A stretch of DNA of 64,000 nucleotides from NCBI GenBank assembly GCA_020639115.1, contig JACKHG010000006.1, positions 62,001 to 126,000 of the forward strand, written 5' to 3'. Of this stretch, positions 49,929-59,300 are shown one piece after another. Position numbers and translations under genes: made by a program. Position 1 is the first letter of the stretch, and each line of letters opens with the position of its first letter. This stretch comes from Phycisphaerales bacterium (GTDB taxonomy: Bacteria; Planctomycetota; Phycisphaerae; UBA1845). The notes beneath the pieces were generated by a model. It ran no database searches and was not told the DNA's origin. It saw nothing but the letters and a program-made list of their open reading frames with translations.

Positions 49929-50435
49929 ATGTACGCCTGGGACACGCCGCGCTGTCCGGCTTGCAGCCGGCCTCGTCACCACCTTTCCAACACGCAGGTC
50001 TGTCCGGTGTGCGGGTGCCCGCCGTACGTGCGCGTCGAGGTTTTGCGCTTTCCCCAGCCGGCCCGGGTGGTCTTCATCGTCGTCGGCGTCGTGCTCTGCG
50101 GTGCGGCGCTCACCGGCCGCGACTGGGGCCGCTGGACACCGCCCACGCTGCTGGCCTTGGGGGTGCTCGTCCTGCTAACGCAGTGGTTCATCCTGCGGCG
50201 GCCGCGCCGGGCGGCGCTGTGGGACGAGGGTCTGGCGGTCTTCGAGGGCCGCGACGTCGTCTGCCGCTTGAATGCGGCGCAGATATCCTCGGTGCGGCTG
50301 GACGAAGTCGCCGAGGCGGTCGTGCTGGTGCTGAACGACGCGCCCATCCTGGAGATTCCGGCGGTTTTCTTCGGCGCGCACGCGCGGGCGCTGGACTTCG
50401 TGGAGGCGGTGCGCCGGCAGATGGCTGCGCTGTGA
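49929..50435 (+). CDS. Small membrane protein with N-terminal zinc ribbon
   Basis: The 168-residue protein begins with two CxxC knuckles (CPAC and CPVC, about 9-30), a zinc-ribbon pattern, followed by two membrane helices (VVFIVVGVVLCGAAL; TLLALGVLVLLTQWFIL) and a C-terminal PH-like cytoplasmic domain (FEGRDVVCRLNAAQISSV). No family was recognised. It is ten bases downstream of mreC and probably co-transcribed. Confidence 0.65.
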   Translation: MYAWDTPRCPACSRPRHHLSNTQVCPVCGCPPYVRVEVLRFPQPARVVFIVVGVVLCGAALTGRDWGRWTPPTLLALGVLVLLTQWFILRRPRRAALWDEGLAVFEGRDVVCRLNAAQISSVRLDEVAEAVVLVLNDAPILEIPAVFFGAHARALDFVEAVRRQMAAL

Positions 50436-50477
50436 GGTACGCTCGCTGGATTAAACCGAATGCACGCCCGGATGCGG

Positions 50478-51536
50478 TCAGTTCTGGTGGCCGAGGCGGC
50501 TGCGGAGGTACTTCGCCCGGGCGACGCTGCGTTCCTCGCCATTGAGCGCGTGGCCGTGCATTTTCTGAAGGTGGGCGGGCTGGATGCGCAGGAAGAGTTC
50601 GTTGATCGTGCCGACGTCGATGCCCTGCAGGCGGCCCATGCTCACGCCCATGCGCACGTGCGACAGGAAGAAAAGCGTCTCGTCGCTCGCCATCGTCCGG
50701 GCGTTCTCGAGAATGCCGTAGGCCCGCCAGACCTTGTCATCGAGTTGCATCGAGCGTTCGTCGGCGAGGGCGTTGCGCGCCGCCCGCTCGTACTCGACGA
50801 TCCGCGGGATGATGTTCTCGGAGAACTTCTCGATGATCTCCTCTTCCGAGTGCCCCAGCGTGATCTGGTTGGATATCTGGTAGAAATCCCCAATGGCGTC
50901 GGTGCCCTCGCCGTACAGCCCGCGAACGGCCAGGCGCAGATCCTTCGCGGCGCGCAGCACCTTTTCGATCTCGCCAGTCATCTTCAGGGCCGGAAGGTGC
51001 AGCATGACCGAAACGCGCAGGCCCGTGCCGACGTTGGTAGGGCAGGCGGTGAGGTAGCCGAGCTTCTCGTCGAAGGCGAAGCTGGTCTGCGCCTCGATCT
51101 GGTTGTCGATGTCGCTGATCTCCTCCCACAGCGGCTCGAGCTGCAGCCCGCTGCGCAGCACCTGCATGCGCAGGTGATCCTCTTCGTTGATCATCAGTGC
51201 GCGCGTTTCGCTCGCCGAAACGGCGACACCGCGGCAACCCTCGCCGTCGGCGTGCTGCTTGCTGATCAGGTGGCGTTCGACGAGCACCTGCCGGTCGATC
51301 TCGTCCAGCTCCTCCATGTCGAGGAGGTAGGTATTGTGGTCGAGCTTGGCGGAGCTGAAGGCCTCCGTCAGCGTGCGGAAGATCTCGCGGCGCTCGTCCT
51401 CGCTGGCCCGGCAGAGGAAGGGGAAATTGGCCAGGTTGCGGGCGAGCCGGATGCGCGAGGAGATGACGATGTCCGCCATCGGGCCGATGCCGCGGAGCCA
51501 TTCGCCGACCTTGCCGGTGAGATCATTCACGCTCAT
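50478..51536 (-). CDS. mcsB: Protein-arginine kinase McsB
   Basis: McsB phosphorylates arginine residues, marking proteins for ClpCP and controlling stress regulators in Firmicutes. The 352-residue protein has the phosphagen-kinase core: SSRIRLARNLANFPF, LLDMEELDEIDRQVLVERHLIS, the NEEDHLRMQ loop, ACPTNVGTGLRVSVMLHLPAL in pieces, and DFYQISNQITLGHSEEE. The phosphoarginine-binding C-terminal part is present. ATG 51536 overlaps the mcsA stop by 14 bases. ctsR and clpC are not in the window. Confidence 0.94.
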   Translation of the reverse strand: MSVNDLTGKVGEWLRGIGPMADIVISSRIRLARNLANFPFLCRASEDERREIFRTLTEAFSSAKLDHNTYLLDMEELDEIDRQVLVERHLISKQHADGEGCRGVAVSASETRALMINEEDHLRMQVLRSGLQLEPLWEEISDIDNQIEAQTSFAFDEKLGYLTACPTNVGTGLRVSVMLHLPALKMTGEIEKVLRAAKDLRLAVRGLYGEGTDAIGDFYQISNQITLGHSEEEIIEKFSENIIPRIVEYERAARNALADERSMQLDDKVWRAYGILENARTMASDETLFFLSHVRMGVSMGRLQGIDVGTINELFLRIQPAHLQKMHGHALNGEERSVARAKYLRSRLGHQN

Positions 51537-52035
51537 CGGCGCCCTCCGCTTCGATGCGGGCGAGGTCGTCGCGCAGGCGGGCGGCGTCCTCGTAGCGTTC
51601 CTCGGCGATGGCTTCGTCCAGCTCGCGCTTGATCCGGCGGAGCGTGGTGCGTTGCTTGTTCACCTTGTCGGGCTGGCCGGGATGTTTGCCGGTGTGCTGC
51701 GTCCCGCCGTCGTGCGCACGCTCGATGAGGGGCAGCAGCAGCTCCGCGAACACCTCGTAGTCGTGGGCACAACCGAGCAGGCCCTGGGCGCGGAATTCGC
51801 CGAAGGAGATGCCGCAGTGCGGGCATTGCCGCTGGGCCGCCTCCTGCATGCCCGCGCCGATCTTCACGAATTTGTCCAACATCTTGTGGATCGGCTCGTG
51901 CGGCTGCATCGTCACGCCCTCCTGGGCGGCGCAGGCCTCGCACAGGTGACGCTCCACGGGTTCGCCGCTGGGCTGTATGTCCGTGAGGTGAACGGTGGCG
52001 CTGGCTTGTTTGCAGCTCTGGCAGAGAATGGCCAT
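51523..52035 (-). CDS. mcsA: McsB activator McsA
   Basis: McsA is a zinc-binding activator of McsB. The 170-residue protein has several CxxC motifs (CQSCKQ; CEACAAQ; CPHCGISF) and a C-terminal UvrB/UvrC-type helix-hairpin (TTLRRIKRELDEAIAEERYEDAARLRDDLARIE in pieces). The order is typical. It is upstream of, and overlaps, mcsB, so the two are co-translated. The start is ATG 52035. Confidence 0.92.
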   Translation of the reverse strand: MAILCQSCKQASATVHLTDIQPSGEPVERHLCEACAAQEGVTMQPHEPIHKMLDKFVKIGAGMQEAAQRQCPHCGISFGEFRAQGLLGCAHDYEVFAELLLPLIERAHDGGTQHTGKHPGQPDKVNKQRTTLRRIKRELDEAIAEERYEDAARLRDDLARIEAEGADERE

Positions 52036-52188
52036 GTCGGGCTTTCCCAGGGTGGTGCGGCGCGCTGCACAACCAGCCTTCGCCGCCGCAAAAGTCTAGG
52101 TCGCGCCCCCGGAATCGTCAATCCGTTCGTGGGGGGTTCACCCCGCCCCGAATGAGTGCCGACCCGCGTCACCCCAGCGCCAAAGGGG

Positions 52189-52566
52189 TTATCCGCGTTC
52201 ACCACCGATGTACGTCGCGGCACATCCCGGCGCCTCGCTGACACGGACGCGCTGGAGCGCTTCGGCCAGTTGCGGGTCCGCAGCCATCTGCTCGTAGATG
52301 ACCCGGGCAACGTGCTCCGCCGAGGGGTTGAGCCCGCGCATCGCCGGGCAGGCGTTCAGGTCGGTGTGGTGCAGTTCCCCCACCACGCTGCGGAGCCGAG
52401 CCTCGGCTGCGATGAAGTCCACCAGCACGCCGATCGGGTCGAGCTGCGCACCGGCAAAGACCACCGTCACATGCCAGTCGTGCCCGTGCGGCGGCTCCAG
52501 CGTGCCGTCGGCCAGCCGCAACCGGTGGGCGGCACTGAATTGCGCTTCCACGGAGACTTCGTACAT
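52189..52566 (-). CDS. 6-pyruvoyl-tetrahydropterin synthase paralogue, PTPS-III-like (ExxHGH)
   Basis: The 125-residue enzyme is in the PTPS/QueD family. Zinc ligands H14 (FSAAHRL), H27 and H29 (HGHDW) are present, as are LHHTDLN, NPSAEHVARVIYE and SEAPGCAATYIG. The catalytic Cys of QueD (normally four residues before HGH) is missing; the sequence is E24-P-P-H-G-H, the ExxHGH signature of PTPS-III. PTPS-III enzymes make 6-hydroxymethyl-dihydropterin and can replace FolB in folate synthesis. ATG 52566 follows AGGA. Assignment as PTPS-III rests on the motif alone. Confidence 0.82.
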   Translation of the reverse strand: MYEVSVEAQFSAAHRLRLADGTLEPPHGHDWHVTVVFAGAQLDPIGVLVDFIAAEARLRSVVGELHHTDLNACPAMRGLNPSAEHVARVIYEQMAADPQLAEALQRVRVSEAPGCAATYIGGERG

Positions 52567-52721
52567 CGTGTGATCCTGCGTGCGAGGGTCCGGATAATCC
52601 CGAGCGGACATTATCCGCGCACGAGGGGGTCTGTACAGCTTGGCGCTAGCCGATCCGCTCGCCTCTGACGTCGTAGGGACGGGCTGAATCGTTCATTTGC
52701 CCAGGGTGGCTGCGGGCGTCG

Positions 52722-52750
52722 TTGCAGAATCGCACCCCCTTGCGTAGCAT
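52722..52750 (+). promoter_or_regulatory. Sigma70-like promoter of trpE
   Basis: TTGCAG (52722-52727), a 17-base spacer and TAGCAT (52745-52750). A start of transcription seven bases on would fall at or next to the trpE ATG (52758), giving a leaderless message. Confidence 0.45.
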
Positions 52751-52757
52751 TCCGCCC

Positions 52758-54281
52758 ATGCTCGAGTTGCACCCCACACGCGAACGATTCGATCAGCTTG
52801 CCCGGCGGGCGGGGGCAGTGCCGGTCTACTGTCAGTTGCTCAGCGATCAGCTCACGCCGGTCTCGGCCTTCGCGAAGCTGGCCCAGGGCGCCGAGCACGC
52901 CTTTTTGCTCGAGAGCGTGGTCGGCGGTGAGAAGATTGCCCGGTTCTCGTTCCTGGCCGCCAACCCGGCTGCGGTGTTCGAGGCCAACGGGAGCGAGGCA
53001 ACGTTCCGCTCCGCCGACGGCGCGGAGTCGTGGGATTCGGGCGATCCGCTCGCCCGGCTTGAGGAAATCCTCAAGGGCTACTCGGTGGCGCACCTGCCCG
53101 AACTGCCCCGCTTCATCGGTGGGGCGGTGGGGTACGCCGGCTACGACGTCATCCGCTACTACGAGCGCCTGCCCAATGCGCCGGAGGATGATCGGCGCCT
53201 GCCCGATCTGTACTTTGGGCTCTACGACGAGATGGTCATCTTCGACCACGTGCAGAAACGTATCAACGTGGTCGCGCTGGCACGCGTGGATCGCGACGGC
53301 GCCGACGCCGCGTACGCCGACGCCCGGCGGCGCATCGAGCGGATCGTGGCCGACCTCTCGCAGGTGGCGCCCGCGCCGCTGCTGGCCATCGCCGCGCCGC
53401 AGGAATCGTTGCCGTACAAGAGCAACTTCGTGCAGGCGGACTTCGAGCGGGCCGTGGACCGGTGCAAGGAGTACATCCGCGCCGGCGACATTTTCCAGGT
53501 CGTTATTTCCCAACGGCTGGCGGTCGATACGACGGCGCATCCGTTCGATATCTACCGCGCCCTCCGCGCCGTCAATCCGTCGCCGTTCATGTTCTACCTC
53601 AAGGCGCCCAAGACGACGCTGGTCGGGGCCTCGCCGGAGATTCTCTGCCGCGTCGAGGACGGCGTCGTGACCACGCGGCCCCTGGCGGGCACGCGTCCGC
53701 GCGGGCGCAACCCCGACGAGGACGCCGCGCTCGAAAAGGAACTGCTCTCCGACCCGAAGGAGTGCGCCGAGCACGTCATGCTGGTCGATCTCGGCCGCAA
53801 CGACGTCGGCCGCGTCGCCGAGCTGTCCACGGTCAAGGTGGACGAACTCATGACCGTCGAGCGCTATTCCCACGTGATGCACATCTCCAGCAACGTCACC
53901 GGGACGCTGGCCGAGGGGCGATCCGCCTTCGATGCCCTGCGGGCGGTCCTGCCGGTCGGCACCGTAAGCGGCGCCCCGAAGATCCGCGCCATGGAGATCA
54001 TCGACGAGCTGGAGCCCACCCGGCGGGGGCCCTACGCGGGCGCCGTCGGCTACTTCGACTTCGCCGGAAACATGGACACTTGCATCGCCCTGCGGACGCT
54101 CGTGGTCACCGAGTCGCCCGACGGCTCACGCAAGGTCTACGCCCAGGTGGGGGCGGGGATCGTGGCGGACTCAGAGCCCAGCCGCGAATACGCCGAGACG
54201 CTGCACAAGGCGGCCAGCATGCTCAAGGCGATCGACGTCGCCCAGGTCTGGACCACGCAGGCTTCGTCTGACAAAGCTTGA
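52758..54281 (+). CDS. trpE: Anthranilate synthase component I
   Basis: TrpE makes anthranilate from chorismate and glutamine-derived ammonia at the start of tryptophan synthesis. The 507-residue protein has the N-terminal regulatory part (HAFLLESVVGGEKIARFSFL) and the chorismate-binding core: GGAVGYAGYDVIRYYE, AGDIFQVVISQRL, NPSPFMFYLKA, TRPLAGTRPRGRNPDEDA, LVDLGRNDVGRVA, FPVGTVSGAPKIRAMEI-type VGTVSGAPKIRAMEIIDELE and GAVGYFDFAGNMDTCIALRT, given in pieces. trpG is not adjacent. ATG 52758 has no ribosome binding site; the promoter lies directly upstream. Confidence 0.95.
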   Translation: MLELHPTRERFDQLARRAGAVPVYCQLLSDQLTPVSAFAKLAQGAEHAFLLESVVGGEKIARFSFLAANPAAVFEANGSEATFRSADGAESWDSGDPLARLEEILKGYSVAHLPELPRFIGGAVGYAGYDVIRYYERLPNAPEDDRRLPDLYFGLYDEMVIFDHVQKRINVVALARVDRDGADAAYADARRRIERIVADLSQVAPAPLLAIAAPQESLPYKSNFVQADFERAVDRCKEYIRAGDIFQVVISQRLAVDTTAHPFDIYRALRAVNPSPFMFYLKAPKTTLVGASPEILCRVEDGVVTTRPLAGTRPRGRNPDEDAALEKELLSDPKECAEHVMLVDLGRNDVGRVAELSTVKVDELMTVERYSHVMHISSNVTGTLAEGRSAFDALRAVLPVGTVSGAPKIRAMEIIDELEPTRRGPYAGAVGYFDFAGNMDTCIALRTLVVTESPDGSRKVYAQVGAGIVADSEPSREYAETLHKAASMLKAIDVAQVWTTQASSDKA

Positions 54282-54981
54282 CATTTTCGGCGAATCGGGT
54301 ATGCTGAATCTGTGGGCAATACAGTGCCGGTGGACTGACCAACCGGCCTGCCACCAGAAGCGTACTTGGGCATAGGGCACCTTATTCATCCAGCAAGAAC
54401 GCAATACGTAACGATTCCAGACTTGCCATACTGATCATTCGACGTACTCATCCGCCCGCCCCGCGACTGGTTCTCCTTCACGCCTGCGACAACTGAACGC
54501 GTTTACTCTCGCTGGTTTCTGCTGCGCCCTGCGCGCGGAGAAGTCACGCGACGGGGTTCGCGTACCGTGTGGGCTGCACTTGTGCCCCTCCGGTCAGTCG
54601 TTCGCGTGCATGTAGACGCCAGCCGCCACTCAATCAGCCAGAGAAGATGTGCGATGCCTGCAGCGGGCTGGCGCCTGCGCGGCAATCGCCCCGAAACGCC
54701 GAGACGGGCTTTGCGGCCCTGCCATCATACGTTCGTTTCATACGACGTACCGGAGGCTTTCGTGTCTGGGAGCGACACTGGGCCGCAAGCTCGTCTCGCA
54801 AGCCAAAGATCCCGTAGGGGTCCCGCTGCAGCCGACGCCGGCTGTATCCCTTGCCGGATCGAACGGTCCTGGTCGCTCGCCTTCCCCGGCGATCAGGACC
54901 TCTTTCTTTGCGCCCAGCCGGTCCGGAAGTTTGGCAGCGGGGGCGGGGCCAGCTACATTCCCCGCCGGACGAGATCTGGTC
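54282..54981. other. 700-base gene-free gap after trpE
   Basis: Open frames here lack protein-like composition. No tRNA-like arm, terminator hairpin or repeat array was seen. The last 50 bases hold a promoter for the kinase gene. Confidence 0.5.
54931..54959 (+). promoter_or_regulatory. Sigma70-like promoter of the WaaP-like kinase
   Basis: TTGGCA (54931-54936), a 17-base spacer and TACATT (54954-54959), 22 bases before the ATG at 54982. Confidence 0.5.
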
Positions 54982-55791
54982 ATGAGCGGCAAACCCAAAC
55001 CCGCATTTCTCCTGGCGCGTGGCCGCAACCCCCTGCCGGCCGATGTCGATCTGCCCGGGGGACCGTACCGGTTTGTGCGGGTGTTCAAGCATGACTTTTT
55101 CGCCGCGACAGCCCTCTACGCCTCAGATTCCGCCAAGATCGTCCTGAAGCTGGGCCGCCGAGCGAGCCTGTTCGGGCTGCCCCTGGGCTGGATCGGCCGC
55201 TGGCACGCCCGCCACGAGACCCGGCTCTACCGGGAACTCGCCGATCTGCCCGCCGTTCCGGAGTTCATCGGGATGTATGGGCGCGACGGCTTCGCGCACC
55301 GCTACGTCGAGGGGCACCCGCTCGCGAAAGGCGAGCGCGTCGCGGACGATTTCTTCCCCCGCCTGCAGGGCGCGCTCGAGACCATGCACACGCGCGGCGT
55401 CGCCTACGTCGACCTGGAAAAGTGCGAGAACGTGCTGGTGGGCGACGACGGAGCGCCGTACCTGATCGACTTTCAGATCGCCTGGCACTGGCCGTGGCGG
55501 CGCGGAGGCAACCTGTTCCCCTTCGGTTGGATTCGACGCCGGCTGCAGCGCGCCGACCTTTACCACATGAAGAAGCTGCAGCGTCGGACGCGGCCGGACC
55601 AGCTCGATGCCGAGGAGCTGGCAGCCACGTATCGCAAGCCGTGGTATGTGCGCGTGCACGGCACGCTCACGCGGCCGTTTACGCTCATGCGGCGGTGGGT
55701 GCTTAACCGCATCGATCCCGAGCGCAAACGCGGCGAGCGCGGTCGCGTCTACGACGAGCCCGCCGGCGATGCGGCGCAGGTGCGCAAGTGA
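54982..55791 (+). CDS. WaaP/LPS-kinase-like protein
   Basis: The 269-residue protein has a eukaryotic-type kinase pattern: a KIVLKLGRR lysine strand, a catalytic loop VAYVDLEKCENVLV (D and N kept) and the metal motif YLIDFQIA (DFG as DFQ). The basic C-terminal tail (RRWVLNRIDPERKRGERGR) resembles lipopolysaccharide kinase (WaaP/KdkA-type) proteins, which phosphorylate core sugars; a role on a sugar or lipid is likely but untested. ATG 54982 is used. Its stop overlaps the pseudopilin start by four bases. Confidence 0.75.
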   Translation: MSGKPKPAFLLARGRNPLPADVDLPGGPYRFVRVFKHDFFAATALYASDSAKIVLKLGRRASLFGLPLGWIGRWHARHETRLYRELADLPAVPEFIGMYGRDGFAHRYVEGHPLAKGERVADDFFPRLQGALETMHTRGVAYVDLEKCENVLVGDDGAPYLIDFQIAWHWPWRRGGNLFPFGWIRRRLQRADLYHMKKLQRRTRPDQLDAEELAATYRKPWYVRVHGTLTRPFTLMRRWVLNRIDPERKRGERGRVYDEPAGDAAQVRK

Positions 55792-56318
55792 ATGCCGCGA
55801 TCCGGCCAGGCCGGGCGCAGGTGGGCATTTCCCTGGTGGAAATCGCGCTGGCGGTCGTGCTGCTGGCAGGTGTTCTTGCCGTCGTTGCCGCGGCCTACAA
55901 CCACGTGCTTACCCAGGCCCGCGTGGGGGAAACCCAGGTGCTGCTCACCAGTCTCAGCCGGGCGACGGTGGCGCTGGACGAGCACGCTGCGCTGCGCGTG
56001 CTGCAGGATGACGACGAGCAGGGCGTGCTGGCGGCGATCTGTGCGGACCCGGCTGCGTCTGCGGCCATGCACGACGTCTCCCCTTATCTGTGGCGCTGCT
56101 CTTCCGGCGTAATTCGCTGTGTGGATGCGTGGCGGACGCCGATCCGCGTGGTCACGCGCAGCACGACCGATGCGGCGCTGGGCCAGCGCCTGCAGCTCGC
56201 CGGTGGGGGCGCGCTGTACGAGTCTGCCGGCCCGGACCGCGATTTCGGCACCGACAACACGGCCCGGCGCATGGACAATCTTCGCAGCGACGACCCCGAC
56301 ATCGCCCTGGAGCCGTAG
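55788..56318 (+). CDS. Type II secretion/type IV pilin-like pseudopilin
   Basis: The 176-residue protein carries a class-III-like prepilin signal: a short basic leader, then G/ISLVEIALAVVLLAGVLAVV with Glu at +5, cut by a GspO/PilD-type peptidase rather than the Tad one. The rest is a small polar domain with four Cys or Trp-rich turns (LWRCSSGVIRCVDAWRTPIRVV in pieces) and an Asp-rich C-terminus. GTG 55788 overlaps the kinase stop (GTGA), so the two are co-translated. No T2SS genes are nearby. Confidence 0.78.
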   Translation: MNAAIRPGRAQVGISLVEIALAVVLLAGVLAVVAAAYNHVLTQARVGETQVLLTSLSRATVALDEHAALRVLQDDDEQGVLAAICADPAASAAMHDVSPYLWRCSSGVIRCVDAWRTPIRVVTRSTTDAALGQRLQLAGGGALYESAGPDRDFGTDNTARRMDNLRSDDPDIALEP

Positions 56319-56324
56319 CGGCGC

Positions 56325-56357
56325 AAAGAAAAACGCCGCGAGGGGAACCCCCGCGGC
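56325..56357 (-). terminator. Intrinsic terminator of the cysteine-repeat gene
   Basis: On the minus strand the arms GCCGCGGGGG and CCCCTCGCGGC form a stem with one bulged base, followed by GTTTTTCTTT (56325-56334). It lies 30 bases beyond the stop of the 56388-59486 gene. Confidence 0.75.
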
Positions 56358-56387
56358 TTAGTGGTATTGTGCCGAGAGCTGTTGACG

Positions 56388-59300
56388 CTACGGGCCAGTC
56401 AATATCATCGCCAACGCTTCGAAGTCTTCGCCGCGGAGGTTCGCGTCTCCATCAACATCGAACAGACAGCGGCATTGCAGGGTCGGCGCTGGCGCGCACC
56501 GCTGCAGCGCAGCGAAGTCCGCCAGGTCCACCTGCCCGTCGTCGTTGTAGTCGCCCGGCGCGTACGTCGAGAACGGGCTGCAAGGCGGGGCACTCGCCTG
56601 TGGACCGGTAAGGGCCGGCACAAACGTGGGCACGTCACCCACGTCGATGACCCCGTTCGTGTTGGCATCGAAGGGGCACAGGCATTGCACAGTCGATGCC
56701 CCCATGCAGCGCTGGAACTCGGCGAAATCGCGCAGATCGACATGGCCGTTGCTGTCGAAATCACCGTCGATGCCGATGCCGCAGACGTCCGGGCATGATG
56801 CCGCCGCGCAGGAGACGCCCAACTGAAACGTCGATCCGGCGATGGCACTGCACTGCGACTGGTTGAGGTCGGTACAGGAACCGTCGTACTGGCAGCAGGC
56901 GCCGAGTAGATTCGAGCAGGGGCTGCTGGCACAGGTGACGCCTGCCCCCGCGAATTGCGAGAACGAGATGCCCGGCTGATTCGCGAGATCGCGACAGGTG
57001 AAGAGCTGGAGCCCGGGTTGACAGGACAGACTGCCCGTGCCGAAGTCGACGCAGCAGGCGCCTGATGCGCACGTGTTGGGCTGGCAGAGCTCGCCGGGGT
57101 TGCCGTGAATGCCGCTCGCACAGTCGGCGATGAACTCATCCGTGCAGGACGTGCCATTGCAGCAGGCGGCCTTGTCGCAGATGTTCGCATCGCTGCAGGA
57201 CGCGCCATCGCCGCGATACGTGCCGTTGAGGCCGTTGGTGTCCGTGCACTCCGCCTCTGTAGCAATAGCACAGCCGTTGGTGGTGCAGCAAGCCCCGCGC
57301 ACCTCACAGGTGTTCGGTGAGCAAGTTCCGCCGAGGTTGAACTCCGATTCGGGCACGAGCGTACATTCCGTACCGCTGACGGCGGAGCACGTGCCGTCTA
57401 GCGCGCAGCACGCACCGTTGCCGCATCCGTTCGCGCAGGTGCCCAGTGGCGTGAAGAATTTGCTCGACTGTGGGCGCGCGGCGCACTCTGCGTCGGTCTC
57501 CTCGAAGCACAGGTAGACACCCACGTTCACGCAACAGGCGCCCTGGATCGGGCAAGCCGTTTCCTCGCACAGCGTATCGTCGCCTTCATACGCGCCGCCG
57601 GCGTCCACGCAGGCCTGCTGGGTAAGCCCTTCGCAGCTACCGTCGGGCATGCAGCACGCGCCGCTGGTAAAGCAGTTGGATGGACACGTTGAGCCGGTGC
57701 CCTGGAACTGACCCGCGTAATCGTACGTGCATTCCAGAGGCCGAACCTCGACGCAACCGGGCGTCCCCATGTCGTTCACGCAGCAAGCGCCATCAGCGCA
57801 CAAGAACGTGGAGCACGCGAAGCCCTCACCCTGGTAAGCGCCGTTCGTCCCAATACACGACGCTTGATCCAGGATCTTGCAGTTGCCGTTGGGCAGGCAG
57901 CACGCCCCCTCAGCCGGCGCCGGGCAACCGCCTAGTACCTCACAGGCGTTCCATTCGTCGCCGACGCCGGTCGAATTGAAATCGCCCCCCATCGATAGGC
58001 ACTCGAGCCTGTTGGTAACAGTGCATTCTCCAAGCACGCAGCATGCGCCGACTTTGCCAAAGCAGGCCCCATGATCGCACGGCTGCCCGGGCACCCACTC
58101 GCGAATCGTCTTGTAGCACTGTCCAAGGCTGCACTTGTCACCAACGGTATCTTGTACGTACCCCGGTGGACAGAAGTCCAGTCCAGTGGTATTGACACAA
58201 TCGTACAGCGCACACTCGTCTGAAACCACATCGCTGCACGTGTTGGGATTTGCGATACTGCAGCAGGCGCCCAGCGGCTGGCAGCGGTCGCCTCCGCCCG
58301 GCAGGGTGCATTCTGCGAAATCCCCCTGGTAAATACCGGGAGTGTCGTTGAGGGGGCTCATTTCGCAGTCGTATTCATTCATCGTATCGCAGTTGCCGTC
58401 ATAGCTGCAGCACGCGCCCACAACCGTGTCGCATGCGGCGCCGCCCGCGCAGTCTGTACCATCGCCCTTGTAGACGCCGTCCACGCCCATCGAGTCAGTG
58501 CACTCGGCCTCGGGAAGCACCACGCAATCGCCGCCGCCGTTGGGGCAGCAGGCGCCGAAACCGGTGCAGCCCGCGCCATCCACCGCGCAGATCGAGTACA
58601 GGCCCAGGTAATCGCCGCCCAGCTCCTGCACGCACGCGTTGGAGGTGACGTCGTCCACGCAACTGCGATCACCGAGACAGCAGGCGCCGCCCGGCTCCTC
58701 GAAGCACAGCTTCACGGACATCGCGCCCGTTGGGAAATACTGAAGGCCCAGCACTTCGTGCGTCGAGGGGCATTGCGCCGGCGGCGGGTTCGTGCCCAAC
58801 TGCGCCCAGAAGCCGCGGACGACACCCTTGCCGTCGCAGAAGCTCCGCCCGGTCGCGTAGTTCACGTCGTCGATGCGGAAATCGATCGAGGCATTGCCCC
58901 ACCCGACGGCGACCGCGAAGAACGTGGATACGGGCGAGCCATTCACCTCCTTGGGGACGAGCAGCACACCCGCGGTGCCCTTGAGCGGACCCGAGCTGTA
59001 GAAGCCCCGGCCGTTGCCCGTCAGCGTGATCTTCTTGACGCACAGCGCCGAGTAGTCGCCCACCGGCGCATTGGCCTTCTCCTTGTAGATACCAAAGGTG
59101 ATCTCGAGCGGGCCGTTGAAGTTCGCCTCGATCTGTATTTCCTTCAGAATGCGCGGCTCGTTGATCGTGAACACATTGCCGGCCCAGACCGGGTTGAAGC
59201 CCAGCGGCTGTACCCAACCACCCATGCCGCAGCAGTTGGACGCACGGTCCGTGGGTGCGGGCGGCGCGCCATCATCGGGCGGCGGCTGCAGCGCCCACGC

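Noticed and set aside
54282..54981. Possible tRNA or small RNA gene in the long gap after trpE
   Set aside because: No GTTCRANNC arm with matching acceptor stem was found, and no isolated promoter-terminator pair was seen.
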